Of a stretch of DNA of 30,950 bases, positions 1-6,736 are shown piece after piece (the first letter of the stretch is position 1; every line of letters begins with the position of its first letter). The translations under genes were made by a program, and so were the position numbers. The notes beneath the pieces were generated by a model. The model saw only the letters and a program-made list of their open reading frames with translations. It searched no databases and was not told the DNA's origin. This DNA is from a virus: positions 1-30,950 of the IMG/VR virus record IMGVR_UViG_3300044949_001082, one strand, 5' to 3'.

Positions 1-746
1 CCATTAAAGGTATCCATATTTAAAAGATCACCTCCAAATACATAGACTATTTTATCAAGTCTATGACTTTTATAAGCTCTTAAGACTAAATTACTTACAG
101 CTTCTCGGAAGTCTTTAACTACACCAATGTTACCTTCTTTACCAAAGTGGAGGTCTTGAATACTCAAAACCCCCACTGTAGGTAAAACGAATGTGTCGTT
201 TAAATGCACCTCTGCAACAGGTGTATAATTTGGTTGGAAGTTTTCAATAACTTCCTTCAGATAATCTTTTTCATCTAAAGTCTTTTGAGTGACCATGGCT
301 GAAATAAGCCAGTGATCTTTTTTTTGCTTATTCCAATAGGAACTAAGCTTCCATTTATTAGTGTCTATCCGTAAAATTCTAATTATTTCTTCAGGACTTT
401 TAGGTTCTGAAAATGCAACTCCTTTAATTTCAGCAGTGCACGCATCAAGATTTTCTTTAAACTCAATAACTTTTTCTTTTTGACTAGCCAATGCTTCTGC
501 TAAACTATCTTCTAAATCAGAAATATACTCATTCTTAATTCCTTCATCATCAATGAGTTCTAGCATTCTTTTACTAGCAAGTTCTACAAGACTAGCATCT
601 AGTTCTTTTTGTAGAAGATCTTTTGTTTGTAAAATTTGCTTTTTGATTTCTTGGTACTTTTGTAAAGAAATACCTAACTTTGTGGCACAGAACTCATCAG
701 TTTTTTTCCATCTGAGAGACCCATACACCTGATTGATTAAAGACAT
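1..746 (-). CDS. Metallophosphoesterase (calcineurin-like), 3' end outside window
   Basis: The gene starts at ATG 746-744 and reads open to the window edge, giving about 248 residues of its N-terminal part. Residues 1-110 are charged and helix-rich, possibly a DNA-binding or coiled-coil region. From about residue 188 the metallophosphoesterase core begins: SIQDLHFGKEGN carries the D-x-H metal-ligand motif (D198, H200) and VYVFGGDLLNMD carries the GD motif (G239, D240). The later GNH motif would lie beyond the edge. Proteins of this fold hydrolyse phosphodiester or phosphomonoester bonds with two metal ions; phage members are often SbcD-like nucleases, but the substrate here cannot be told. 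The gene lies beyond a terminator from the tail genes, so it is likely a separate transcription unit outside the virion block. No Shine-Dalgarno motif is seen; the leader is AT-rich. Confidence 0.8.
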   Translation of the reverse strand, partial: MSLINQVYGSLRWKKTDEFCATKLGISLQKYQEIKKQILQTKDLLQKELDASLVELASKRMLELIDDEGIKNEYISDLEDSLAEALASQKEKVIEFKENLDACTAEIKGVAFSEPKSPEEIIRILRIDTNKWKLSSYWNKQKKDHWLISAMVTQKTLDEKDYLKEVIENFQPNYTPVAEVHLNDTFVLPTVGVLSIQDLHFGKEGNIGVVKDFREAVSNLVLRAYKSHRLDKIVYVFGGDLLNMDTFN

Positions 747-833
747 AATATAAGGATTTGGTATATGGTGTATAAAGTTAGATGATATTAAACATCTTCA
801 CTATATTTTATACACACGTTATAAACATTTCTA

Positions 834-869
834 CAAAATTAAGGTCCCGGTGTAGAAACACTAGGACCT
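834..869 (-). terminator. Hairpin terminator at the end of the tail/adhesion gene block
   Basis: AGGTCC (842-847) pairs with GGACCT (864-869), and inside it GTGT (850-853) pairs with ACAC (858-861) around an AGAA tetraloop, with a 2x2 mismatch between the two helices. Read on the minus strand the hairpin is followed by a U-rich run (UUAAUUUUGU). It sits just after the stop of the last tail gene and about 95 bases before the phosphoesterase start, the right place for an intrinsic terminator. The U-tract is interrupted, so it may be leaky. Confidence 0.6.
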
Positions 870-907
870 GTCATGTGGGTAAACCAACAAAACCACGGAC
901 TTATATT

Positions 908-1825
908 TTAACTCTGTAACACAGCTATTTGTACAGATTGACTAGTGTTTACCACTACATTAGTAAAGGTGAGTGTTGAACTTGATGCTTGTGCCGTTTG
1001 TGTTTGAGCAACACCATTGCTACCAGTTAAGCGTATCACTCTTGGACTAGATAAAGCAGGATTGCTGTATGAAACAGTTATGTTAAATGTACCTATTTGA
1101 TTGGTTCTAAAATAGCCCAGTCCTGAGAATGATATTGGAAGATTAACACCGCTTTCATAAGTTACAGCTACACCATTAACACTTACAGCAGATATTGTTA
1201 CTCCTGAAAATGCAGCGTTACTAACAACTACAGATGGATTAGTAGATATACAACTACCAACAGTCATAGAACCCACTCCTGTTCCATTTGTACAATTTAC
1301 AGTATCAATTTGAAGTTTATATGTAACAGCACTTCCTGATGTATTTGTTAGTGTGTAAAAACTAGGACTAGTAACACCAGCACCAGCACCTGTTTGAGTG
1401 TAAGTAAAAGCTTGAATTACGCTATTACTATTATTTAATAAAGCACCTGTAATTGTTCTAGTTCCTGTTCCAGAATAATAAAATCCATATAAATTAACAG
1501 TAGTGGAAAATCCAGTGGCTAATGTAAATGTAGATGTTTGACCAGAAGAACAATTTGCAGTGGCAAGAGTAGTTCCGGAAGTGCAAGGATCTGCTATAAA
1601 ACTTGAAAAAGTTGTCAAAGATGAATAAAGACCTGCACCACAATCTGCTTCTATTGTACCTTGATATGCACTACCACTCAATCCTGTAATATTTACAGGA
1701 GAAGAAGAAGGATTGGGAGAAACAGTAAATATATTTGATGGATCTGAAGCAAGCCAATATATCACTCTATAACCATTTGCAGGCGGTGATACAGGAGGAG
1801 TAAATGATACAGTTAATGTAGCCAT
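908..1825 (-). CDS. Fibronectin-III/Ig-like virion surface or tail-tip protein (305 aa)
   Basis: The N-terminus (residues 1-72) looks like one fibronectin-III-type domain: a TLTVSFTPP strand, an NGYRVIYW strand, then a GTIEADCGAG motif. The same pattern begins the neighbouring gene at 1836-2264. The rest is Thr/Ser/Asn-rich predicted beta structure with scattered cysteines, including a segment around 'SNAAFSGVTISAVSVNGVAVTY' split over several strands that resembles an Ig-like fold. There is no signal peptide or membrane segment, as expected for a cytoplasmically assembled virion part. It is the last gene before a terminator and lies 10 bases after its upstream neighbour. A role in host-surface binding or tail-tip decoration is inferred from fold type and context; no catalytic motif is visible. 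Confidence 0.7.
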   Translation of the reverse strand: MATLTVSFTPPVSPPANGYRVIYWLASDPSNIFTVSPNPSSSPVNITGLSGSAYQGTIEADCGAGLYSSLTTFSSFIADPCTSGTTLATANCSSGQTSTFTLATGFSTTVNLYGFYYSGTGTRTITGALLNNSNSVIQAFTYTQTGAGAGVTSPSFYTLTNTSGSAVTYKLQIDTVNCTNGTGVGSMTVGSCISTNPSVVVSNAAFSGVTISAVSVNGVAVTYESGVNLPISFSGLGYFRTNQIGTFNITVSYSNPALSSPRVIRLTGSNGVAQTQTAQASSSTLTFTNVVVNTSQSVQIAVLQS

Positions 1826-1835
1826 AGCTATTTAG

Positions 1836-2264
1836 TTATGAAAGACAACTTGTATTTAAATCAGTGAATGTTCCACCAAGCAATGTACCATCTTTTATAC
1901 AGATACTTTGTGGTGTACTTGCATTATTTATAATCTGTAACTGTTCAGATCCACCACAAGCAACATAATAGTAAACAGCAGTTTGTAAAAGAGTAACTTG
2001 TCTACAATTATCAGAACTAGAAGAAACAGCAAAGTTAATAGGAGAACCAAAATTTCCTCCACCACAATCAGCTTGTATAGTACCTTCAATATTAAAACAA
2101 GTGGGTACACCAGCTATAATAATAGGATTCTGATTTTGAGTGACAGTATTCCAATTTACTTCTCCTACAACTCTCCATTTAACTAAGTATCCATTCACAG
2201 GAGCTATAGTAGGTGCTGTAAAACTAACTTGCAATGTTTTATATGTGTTACAAGGAAGAGACAT
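1836..2264 (-). CDS. Small fibronectin-III-like virion protein (142 aa)
   Basis: Residues about 8-80 repeat the fibronectin-III-like pattern of the adjacent 305-aa protein: LQVSFTAP, NGYLVKWR, then EGTIQADCGGG. The two are probably diverged copies of one domain. The remaining part has a Cys-containing beta-rich segment ending SCLS. It lies in a tight run of small secreted-looking but signal-less proteins that follow the fibre genes, so it is most likely a minor virion or tail-tip component. No enzymatic motif is visible. Its precise partner is unknown. Confidence 0.65.
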   Translation of the reverse strand: MSLPCNTYKTLQVSFTAPTIAPVNGYLVKWRVVGEVNWNTVTQNQNPIIIAGVPTCFNIEGTIQADCGGGNFGSPINFAVSSSSDNCRQVTLLQTAVYYYVACGGSEQLQIINNASTPQSICIKDGTLLGGTFTDLNTSCLS

Positions 2265-2281
2265 AGTAAATTTAGTTTATT

Positions 2282-2935
2282 TTATACAACAGTTCCTGTT
2301 CCAACAGTAACAACAGAACCCGTAAATGCTTTAAATGACTGAGGAATGTTTTTAGCAACAGCAATATTAAAAATTTCATGATTACTTCCTGTTGCTCTAA
2401 CTACAGTGGCTCCTCCTGAAAGAGCAGTGGTTGGAGCATTAGCAACTGTAAATGTAGTGTTGCCAGGAATACTTATAACAATAGCACCGTTACCAGCAAA
2501 AGCTCCTACACCTGCAATAACTTCTAATGTCATTCCTATTGCAAGATTGGTTGTAGAACCCACTGTTATTGTTGTACCAGAACTTGTAGCACCGGCTGTA
2601 GATACATAGACAGGACCCAATCCTAAATAACTAACATTAAAAGCAGGATTACCAACAGCAGTTGTAGTGTTAGTTGCAGTGTAAGTAGTTAAAGGAATAG
2701 TTGGTGTTATTACACCATTCAGCACTTTATGAAGTTTTGTTAGTATAGTGATAAGTCTATCATTATTACTTACACCAAGTGCAGGAAGATTAGGTCCTTT
2801 ATATAAAACACAAGGTGCTTCACTTATTTCTTCACAAGGTTCTCCACCAGGACAATCCGGAAGAACATAACTTACAGATGATCCGTAACTAGAGCAACAA
2901 GGTTCACAAGGTGTATGTGTGCATCCGCAAGACAT
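2282..2935 (-). CDS. Cys-rich virion protein with CVLYKGPNLP module (217 aa)
   Basis: The first 45 residues are strikingly rich in cysteine (MSCGCTHTPCEPCC and more). Residues 42-70 hold CVLYKGPNLPALGV followed by an amphipathic helix (NNDRLITILTKLHKVL). The gene at 3511-4740 has the matching CVVWQGPDIPCLNL plus helix near its own N-terminus, so this is a shared attachment-type module. The middle (about residues 112-185) is a beta-rich domain of the 'TTFTVANAPTTALSGGA' type often seen in phage tail proteins. The combination suggests an N-terminal virion-docking segment and an exposed beta domain. The cysteines could bind metal or form disulfides after release; the sequence does not decide. 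Function is inferred from context only. Confidence 0.65.
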   Translation of the reverse strand: MSCGCTHTPCEPCCSSYGSSVSYVLPDCPGGEPCEEISEAPCVLYKGPNLPALGVSNNDRLITILTKLHKVLNGVITPTIPLTTYTATNTTTAVGNPAFNVSYLGLGPVYVSTAGATSSGTTITVGSTTNLAIGMTLEVIAGVGAFAGNGAIVISIPGNTTFTVANAPTTALSGGATVVRATGSNHEIFNIAVAKNIPQSFKAFTGSVVTVGTGTVV

Positions 2936-2960
2936 AGTGTATATTATTTAATGTTTTTAA

Positions 2961-3509
2961 TTATGATAGGGTAGCTGTAACACCAGTGGGAGGATTACAT
3001 GTAGGATTTGCAGTGGTGGTAGCACTTACAAAAGAACAGTTTGTCTTACTAAAAGTTCCTGCAGTTATTTCTATACGTATTTTATAATTTGTACTTGCTG
3101 TAAGTCCTGTAAAAGAACCCGTTCTTGTTGTTGTTCCAGAGGGTGTTTGAGAAGATATTAATGTAGTTCCTGTAGTATCAAATATTTTAGCCGTATAAGC
3201 AGTTATGGAAGAGGTCGTATCATGAGAAAATGAGTAACCAATAGTAGTACTTGATGGATTGGTATTGACAGTTGGACAAAGTATATTAATTTGTTGTGTA
3301 GCGGCAGATGTTGATATACCTCCTGCACAGTTTGTAACCACTCTAAAATCATATATTCTATTATCTAACAAACCATTTATAGTTGCTGTAGCAACACCAG
3401 CAGCTACATTAGAATGTGTAGTCCAAATAGTTGGCTCAGTAGATAACTTATACTGAACATCTTGATTTGATGCACTAGCTCCAGGTGTCCATGTTAATGT
3501 AATATTCAT
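2961..3509 (-). CDS. Tandem fibronectin-III protein (182 aa)
   Basis: Two fibronectin-III-type domains are visible: residues 1-75 (ITLTWTPG, DVQYKLS, then the Y-DFRVVTNCAGG strand) and residues 80-165 (IGYSFSHD, AYTAKIFD, NYKIRIEI). The C-terminus is CNPPTGVTATLS, which looks like the first strand of a third domain that then stops. The ATG lies one base after the stop of the upstream gene (3511-4740), whose C-terminus also ends in TGVTATL. That upstream ending plus this N-terminus would make one continuous FN3 domain, so the genes may be a split or co-assembling pair. Likely an exposed tail or capsid decoration that contacts carbohydrate or protein. Assignment to FN3 is by pattern, not by search. 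Confidence 0.75.
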   Translation of the reverse strand: MNITLTWTPGASASNQDVQYKLSTEPTIWTTHSNVAAGVATATINGLLDNRIYDFRVVTNCAGGISTSAATQQINILCPTVNTNPSSTTIGYSFSHDTTSSITAYTAKIFDTTGTTLISSQTPSGTTTRTGSFTGLTASTNYKIRIEITAGTFSKTNCSFVSATTTANPTCNPPTGVTATLS

Positions 3510-3510
3510 A

Positions 3511-4740
3511 TTATACTAAAGTTGCGGTTACACCAGTCACAATAGGACAAGGTACAGAAATATTTTTAACAATAGACTTGTTACATACATTACTGTTTTT
3601 AGAAATAAATGCATTTACAGTGACTGTATAAGGCATTGATGTATTAAGAGGTGTTCCTACAACAGAACCACCAGCTACAATACATGTATAAGGAGTAGAG
3701 TTAGCAGCCTCTGTAACTATATTGATAGTGTATGTTTTACTATTTGTACCATCAGAAATAGTAATTGTAGTATTTTGTAAAGCTTGTATGAAACCAGAAG
3801 GTATAACTGTTGTAGGATTAAAGTCAAGATATACTTCTTGACGATTTGCATTAGCTGAGGCAGTGTATTCAAGAATAAATCCTGAACAATCAGATTGTCC
3901 ACAACAATTTTTAAGATCGGCTATAACTGCTCTCATATCACATACAGTAATCCAAAGATTCTGCATTGCTTGTGACATATTAGTAACAGTTGTGTTCCAA
4001 CCTGATATTGAAGACATTGTACTAGCTTGACTAAGAGCGTTTGCAGAACTTAAAGCTATACATTGTTGAGAAGCAGCAGCTGTAATCTGTGAGTTAGATC
4101 CTAAAGCAGTTCTAAGAAGACAATACTCTTCTTCTAGTTTATCCAATACAACAGACATTGCTGTTGGTGTAGAAGGAAGAATACAGTTAGGAGTAACTGT
4201 TGGTAGAGAAGGAGCTGTAATGTTTTCTAATGCTGTAATCCTTGCATTATGACTAGTAAGGGTTGTAGCATGAGAATCAACTGTTGCTTTTAAAGAACAA
4301 TATTGATTAGCAATACGTAAAGTGTATTGATTATGAATAAGTTGTGTTACTGTCAATCCAGTGCCGCCATCTACATATTGTAGACAAGTGGGTAATGGTA
4401 AGGTAGGTTCTGTATAAGGTGTACCACCAGCTGCAGGAATTAAATCTTCAAGACAACAAATCTTTCTTACAATAAAGTCCAATACAGCCGAGAGGGTTTT
4501 TGTAGTGGGTGCCGGATTTGCAGAAGAGCAAAATGTAACCAAACAAGCAAGGTCCAAATTGGTCAAATCCAGAGTAGACTTAATAGTGCACAAGTCTGTA
4601 GCTACCTTGTAAACTACATCAGAAACAGTGTCACCGTTGCAGAGGTTAAGACAGGGAATATCAGGACCCTGCCATACGACACAGTTAGAAGAAACAGGAA
4701 TACAACCCTGCTCGGCAGTATTGGATTTCACAGGTAACAT
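3511..4740 (-). CDS. Cys-rich virion protein with coiled coil and FN3 edge strand (409 aa)
   Basis: The N-terminus carries CVVWQGPDIPCLNL (from C20) followed by helices, matching the module in the gene at 2282-2935. Residues about 40-110 are helical and Cys-rich (SAVLDFIVRKICCLEDL). A middle segment around residues 145-175 (SLKATVDSHATTL, NARITALENI) has heptad spacing typical of a trimeric coiled coil. The C-terminal third is beta-rich and ends VTGVTATLV, an FN3 first strand with no domain after it. The architecture of docking module, trimeric stalk and beta domain fits a tail-tip or fibre protein. It begins 20 bases after the 100-aa gene. I know of similar uncharacterised structural proteins in Bacteroidota phages but cannot name a family. 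Confidence 0.65.
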   Translation of the reverse strand: MLPVKSNTAEQGCIPVSSNCVVWQGPDIPCLNLCNGDTVSDVVYKVATDLCTIKSTLDLTNLDLACLVTFCSSANPAPTTKTLSAVLDFIVRKICCLEDLIPAAGGTPYTEPTLPLPTCLQYVDGGTGLTVTQLIHNQYTLRIANQYCSLKATVDSHATTLTSHNARITALENITAPSLPTVTPNCILPSTPTAMSVVLDKLEEEYCLLRTALGSNSQITAAASQQCIALSSANALSQASTMSSISGWNTTVTNMSQAMQNLWITVCDMRAVIADLKNCCGQSDCSGFILEYTASANANRQEVYLDFNPTTVIPSGFIQALQNTTITISDGTNSKTYTINIVTEAANSTPYTCIVAGGSVVGTPLNTSMPYTVTVNAFISKNSNVCNKSIVKNISVPCPIVTGVTATLV

Positions 4741-4760
4741 AGTATATAGGATATATTAAA

Positions 4761-5063
4761 TTAAATAAATGTACCACCCACTTCGTCTAAAAACAGTTCT
4801 TCTGCTTTAACAAAAGCTTCATCAAATTCATTACATAAATAAGTTTTAGAAATAACATCTACAGGTTGTCCACCAGCATCTTTAGAATCAAGTGATGCAT
4901 ATATATTAAAATTTGCATATAAGTTTGCTTGTCCTTGAGCAGGTGGTTGAGAAAGAGGTGGCATCATACCTCCTATTTTAGACTTTGTAACAGATGTTAC
5001 TGAAGCTACTGCTTCGGGAAAAAGATATTTATATCTGTCTGAATTAAATGAAAATTGTACCAT
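4761..5063 (-). CDS. Unrecognised small protein (100 aa)
   Basis: I do not recognise this protein. It starts with an aromatic/basic segment (VQFSFNSDRYKYLFPEA), has a Pro/Gln/Gly-rich linker around residues 33-45, and ends with an acidic, probably helical stretch (EFDEAFVKAEELFLDE). No membrane segment, signal peptide or enzymatic motif is visible. It is the first gene after a strong bidirectional terminator and lies 20 bases before the 409-aa virion protein, so it may lead the operon of Cys-rich and FN3 proteins and could be a small virion or assembly factor. Confidence 0.6.
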   Translation of the reverse strand: MVQFSFNSDRYKYLFPEAVASVTSVTKSKIGGMMPPLSQPPAQGQANLYANFNIYASLDSKDAGGQPVDVISKTYLCNEFDEAFVKAEELFLDEVGGTFI

Positions 5064-5130
5064 ATATTGTAGTTTAAATTAGATGTAGTCTACACTATAA
5101 TATACAAAATTCTAAAGACAGTACCAAAAT

Positions 5131-5162
5131 AAAAAACACTCTCATTTCTGAGAGTGTTTTTT
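5131..5162. terminator. Bidirectional intrinsic terminator
   Basis: A near-ideal palindrome: six A, CACTCTCA (5137-5144), a TTTC loop, TGAGAGTG (5149-5156), six T. The 8-bp core stem extends through the A/T tracts, giving a U-tract after the hairpin on either strand. On the minus strand it ends the transcript of the 173-aa gene (5189-5710) and insulates the downstream genes. This is the clearest perfect-stem terminator in the window. Confidence 0.9.
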
Positions 5163-5188
5163 ACTAAACACTAAGAAGCACACACTAA

Positions 5189-5710
5189 TTACCTTGGGGT
5201 CATTGGCACAACATTATCCGTAGTTTCGGTAGCAACAAGTTTAAAAAATACAGTGTAATTTTCAGAAGTTTCTACTTTTTCTAGCTCAGAAAGCTTAATA
5301 GGTTTGTATTCCACATCTTTTTCTGTTTGTAAAAACTCATTAAATTCTTTCTCAAACTGCTGAAAGTCGGGGTTAAATTTTCTACGTACAGTTTCTTTAC
5401 CTTCAGAATTTACATCTTTGTAAGGAACACCTTCTTCATCTAAGTCTTCTACTAACATTGGAATAGTGATGGAGCCATTTTCATCTTCTTTTCCATACTT
5501 TTTAATAAGGTCATTTTTGATTTGTTCTATAGCTTGTTTTTCAGCAGCCACTTTTTTAGCAAGATCTGAAATCCAGTATTTTGTTACAAGAGAAAGTTTT
5601 TCTCCAAGTAATCCAGAAGAAAGTTTTTCACCAGTGCCCTGGTTAACAATACCGTTTAGTTCTGCATCTAAATTATAGAACTCGTGTAATTTTAATGTAA
5701 TTTTTTGCAT
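5189..5710 (-). CDS. Helical phage protein, DUF1617-like in character (173 aa)
   Basis: A mostly helical, highly charged protein. Residues about 1-70 (KITLKLHEFYNLDAELNG, GLLGEKLSLVTKYWISDLAKKV) lead into a Lys/Glu helix and a short strand (GSITIPMLVEDLDEEGVPY). Residues about 115-150 (NPDFQQFEKEFNEFLQTEK, VEYKPIKLSELE) resemble the small 'DUF1617' tail-operon proteins of siphoviruses, which have no settled function. This likeness is from memory and is moderate. The gene is set apart: a TATCTTTG box lies 22 bases upstream and a strong terminator 27 bases downstream, so it may be transcribed alone and differently timed from the fibre genes. An assembly chaperone or regulator is as plausible as a virion part. 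Confidence 0.6.
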   Translation of the reverse strand: MQKITLKLHEFYNLDAELNGIVNQGTGEKLSSGLLGEKLSLVTKYWISDLAKKVAAEKQAIEQIKNDLIKKYGKEDENGSITIPMLVEDLDEEGVPYKDVNSEGKETVRRKFNPDFQQFEKEFNEFLQTEKDVEYKPIKLSELEKVETSENYTVFFKLVATETTDNVVPMTPR

Positions 5711-5732
5711 AAAATAGGTTTAATGTGTATAC

Positions 5733-5740
5733 CAAAGATA
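5733..5740 (-). promoter_or_regulatory. Candidate Bacteroidota -7 promoter box for the 173-aa gene
   Basis: The minus strand reads TATCTTTG, an exact match to the Bacteroidota -7 consensus TAnnTTTG, 22 bases before the ATG at 5710. I do not find a TTTG -33 element at the usual distance, and an 8-base pattern with four fixed A/T positions will occur by chance in AT-rich DNA. The isolated, terminator-bounded gene makes it more credible. Confidence 0.3.
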
Positions 5741-5788
5741 AATATTATCTAGAATATTTATACTATATAAGTTTTCAACACATGTGAA

Positions 5789-6133
5789 TTAAAATTCATC
5801 CGAAGAAGCCGTAACATCAGTCGGACCTGTTGGATATAAAGCACCTGAACTTAAACTAGTACCAGGAGAACCAGTACTACTATTTGAATATAATGCACCA
5901 GTGTTATCTGTAACTGTAAGATCTACCAACGCTGTTAAAAATGTATTAGATGTTGCATCCAGTGTTATAATAATATAATCACCAGGAGAGTAACTAAAAT
6001 TACCACTTTGAGTTGATGATACATTTACAATATTGGTTCCGTTCTTAGATATTTGCATAGATCCGCTTAATGCAGTCATAGTGTATGACCATGAAACATT
6101 ATAGGATTCAAAAACTTTTACTTGTATTGCCAT
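5789..6133 (-). CDS. Small Ig-like beta protein (114 aa)
   Basis: A short protein of alternating hydrophobic/polar strands (AIQVKVFESYNVSWSYTMT, SGSMQISKNGTNIVNVSS, GDYIIITLDA, ALVDLTVTDN) with a Ser/Thr/Gly-rich tail ending SSDEF. The pattern fits a single Ig-like sandwich. It is 9 bases after the 197-aa gene and so belongs to the group made with the large S74 fibre. Probably a small fibre-tip or decoration protein; no catalytic residues are evident. The protein could equally be a fibre chaperone. Confidence 0.6.
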   Translation of the reverse strand: MAIQVKVFESYNVSWSYTMTALSGSMQISKNGTNIVNVSSTQSGNFSYSPGDYIIITLDATSNTFLTALVDLTVTDNTGALYSNSSTGSPGTSLSSGALYPTGPTDVTASSDEF

Positions 6134-6142
6134 TTTATATAG

Positions 6143-6736
6143 TTAAGTACAACTTTTATGAATTACAACATAAAGATACTGACCTTTTGAACTATCATAA
6201 ATATAATTGTAGTTAAAACTAACTGTAAGAGATGTACCAAAAGTAGTTCTATCGTTTTCATAAACTTTAGTAGCACCACCTGTACCACCATTGCCATTAC
6301 TACTCCAAGGTTTACCATACCATACAAAAATGATTTGAACACCATTAAAATCTGTACTATTACCTGTTATTGAAATAGTATAATTTTTATTTGATGTTCC
6401 TACATCAAATACAATCATTGAACTATCATAGCAGGAACACGCACTTCCTCCACCTGATGAAAAAAATAAATCACGATCTGTTCCATCACTAGCATAGGAT
6501 AAAGTGTGGTTATAACCATACCAACTTGACATTTGAATATTTGTACAGGTTGTTGTGTATTTTCCTGTATTAGAAGAATGTACATTTATAGGAGCATAAT
6601 AAGGATTACTTGTTGGAGTTGGATAAAAAGCATTGCCAAAAGCCCATGATCCAAATTTGTAATCTGTCATTGTTGACTGAGCCATTTCAACCCTAACGTC
6701 ATTAAAACTTATTTGTCCGCTAGCTGGTAGTGCCAT
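6143..6736 (-). CDS. Tail-fibre-associated protein with LPASGQISFNDV N-terminus (197 aa)
   Basis: The N-terminus ALPASGQISFNDVRVEMAQS is a recurrent opening of phage tail and fibre proteins (pattern LP-SG-IS-xxV-xE). The rest is beta-rich, with many Tyr, Asn, Gly and Ser, several cysteines and a Gly-rich loop near residues 145-155 (SNGNGGTGGA). The start overlaps the last 17 bases of the 1434-aa fibre gene in another frame, which suggests translational coupling to the fibre. A tip adhesin that caps or decorates that fibre is the natural inference, but receptor and location are unknown. Confidence 0.65.
   Translation of the reverse strand: MALPASGQISFNDVRVEMAQSTMTDYKFGSWAFGNAFYPTPTSNPYYAPINVHSSNTGKYTTTCTNIQMSSWYGYNHTLSYASDGTDRDLFFSSGGGSACSCYDSSMIVFDVGTSNKNYTISITGNSTDFNGVQIIFVWYGKPWSSNGNGGTGGATKVYENDRTTFGTSLTVSFNYNYIYDSSKGQYLYVVIHKSCT

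Noticed and set aside
834-841. TAATTTTG on the minus strand, an exact TAnnTTTG -7 box upstream of the phosphoesterase gene
   Set aside because: It falls in the U-tract of the terminator hairpin, is about 90 bases from the start codon and has no TTTG at the -33 distance. The terminator explains it better.
838-875. Eleven-codon open frame (MTGPSVSTPGP) on the minus strand
   Set aside because: It is fully overlapped by the terminator hairpin and is too short to support.
5105-5128. TTTG-like boxes before the 100-aa gene
   Set aside because: Two CAAA motifs on the plus strand are 16 bases apart, too close for a Bacteroidota promoter, and the -7 pattern is imperfect.
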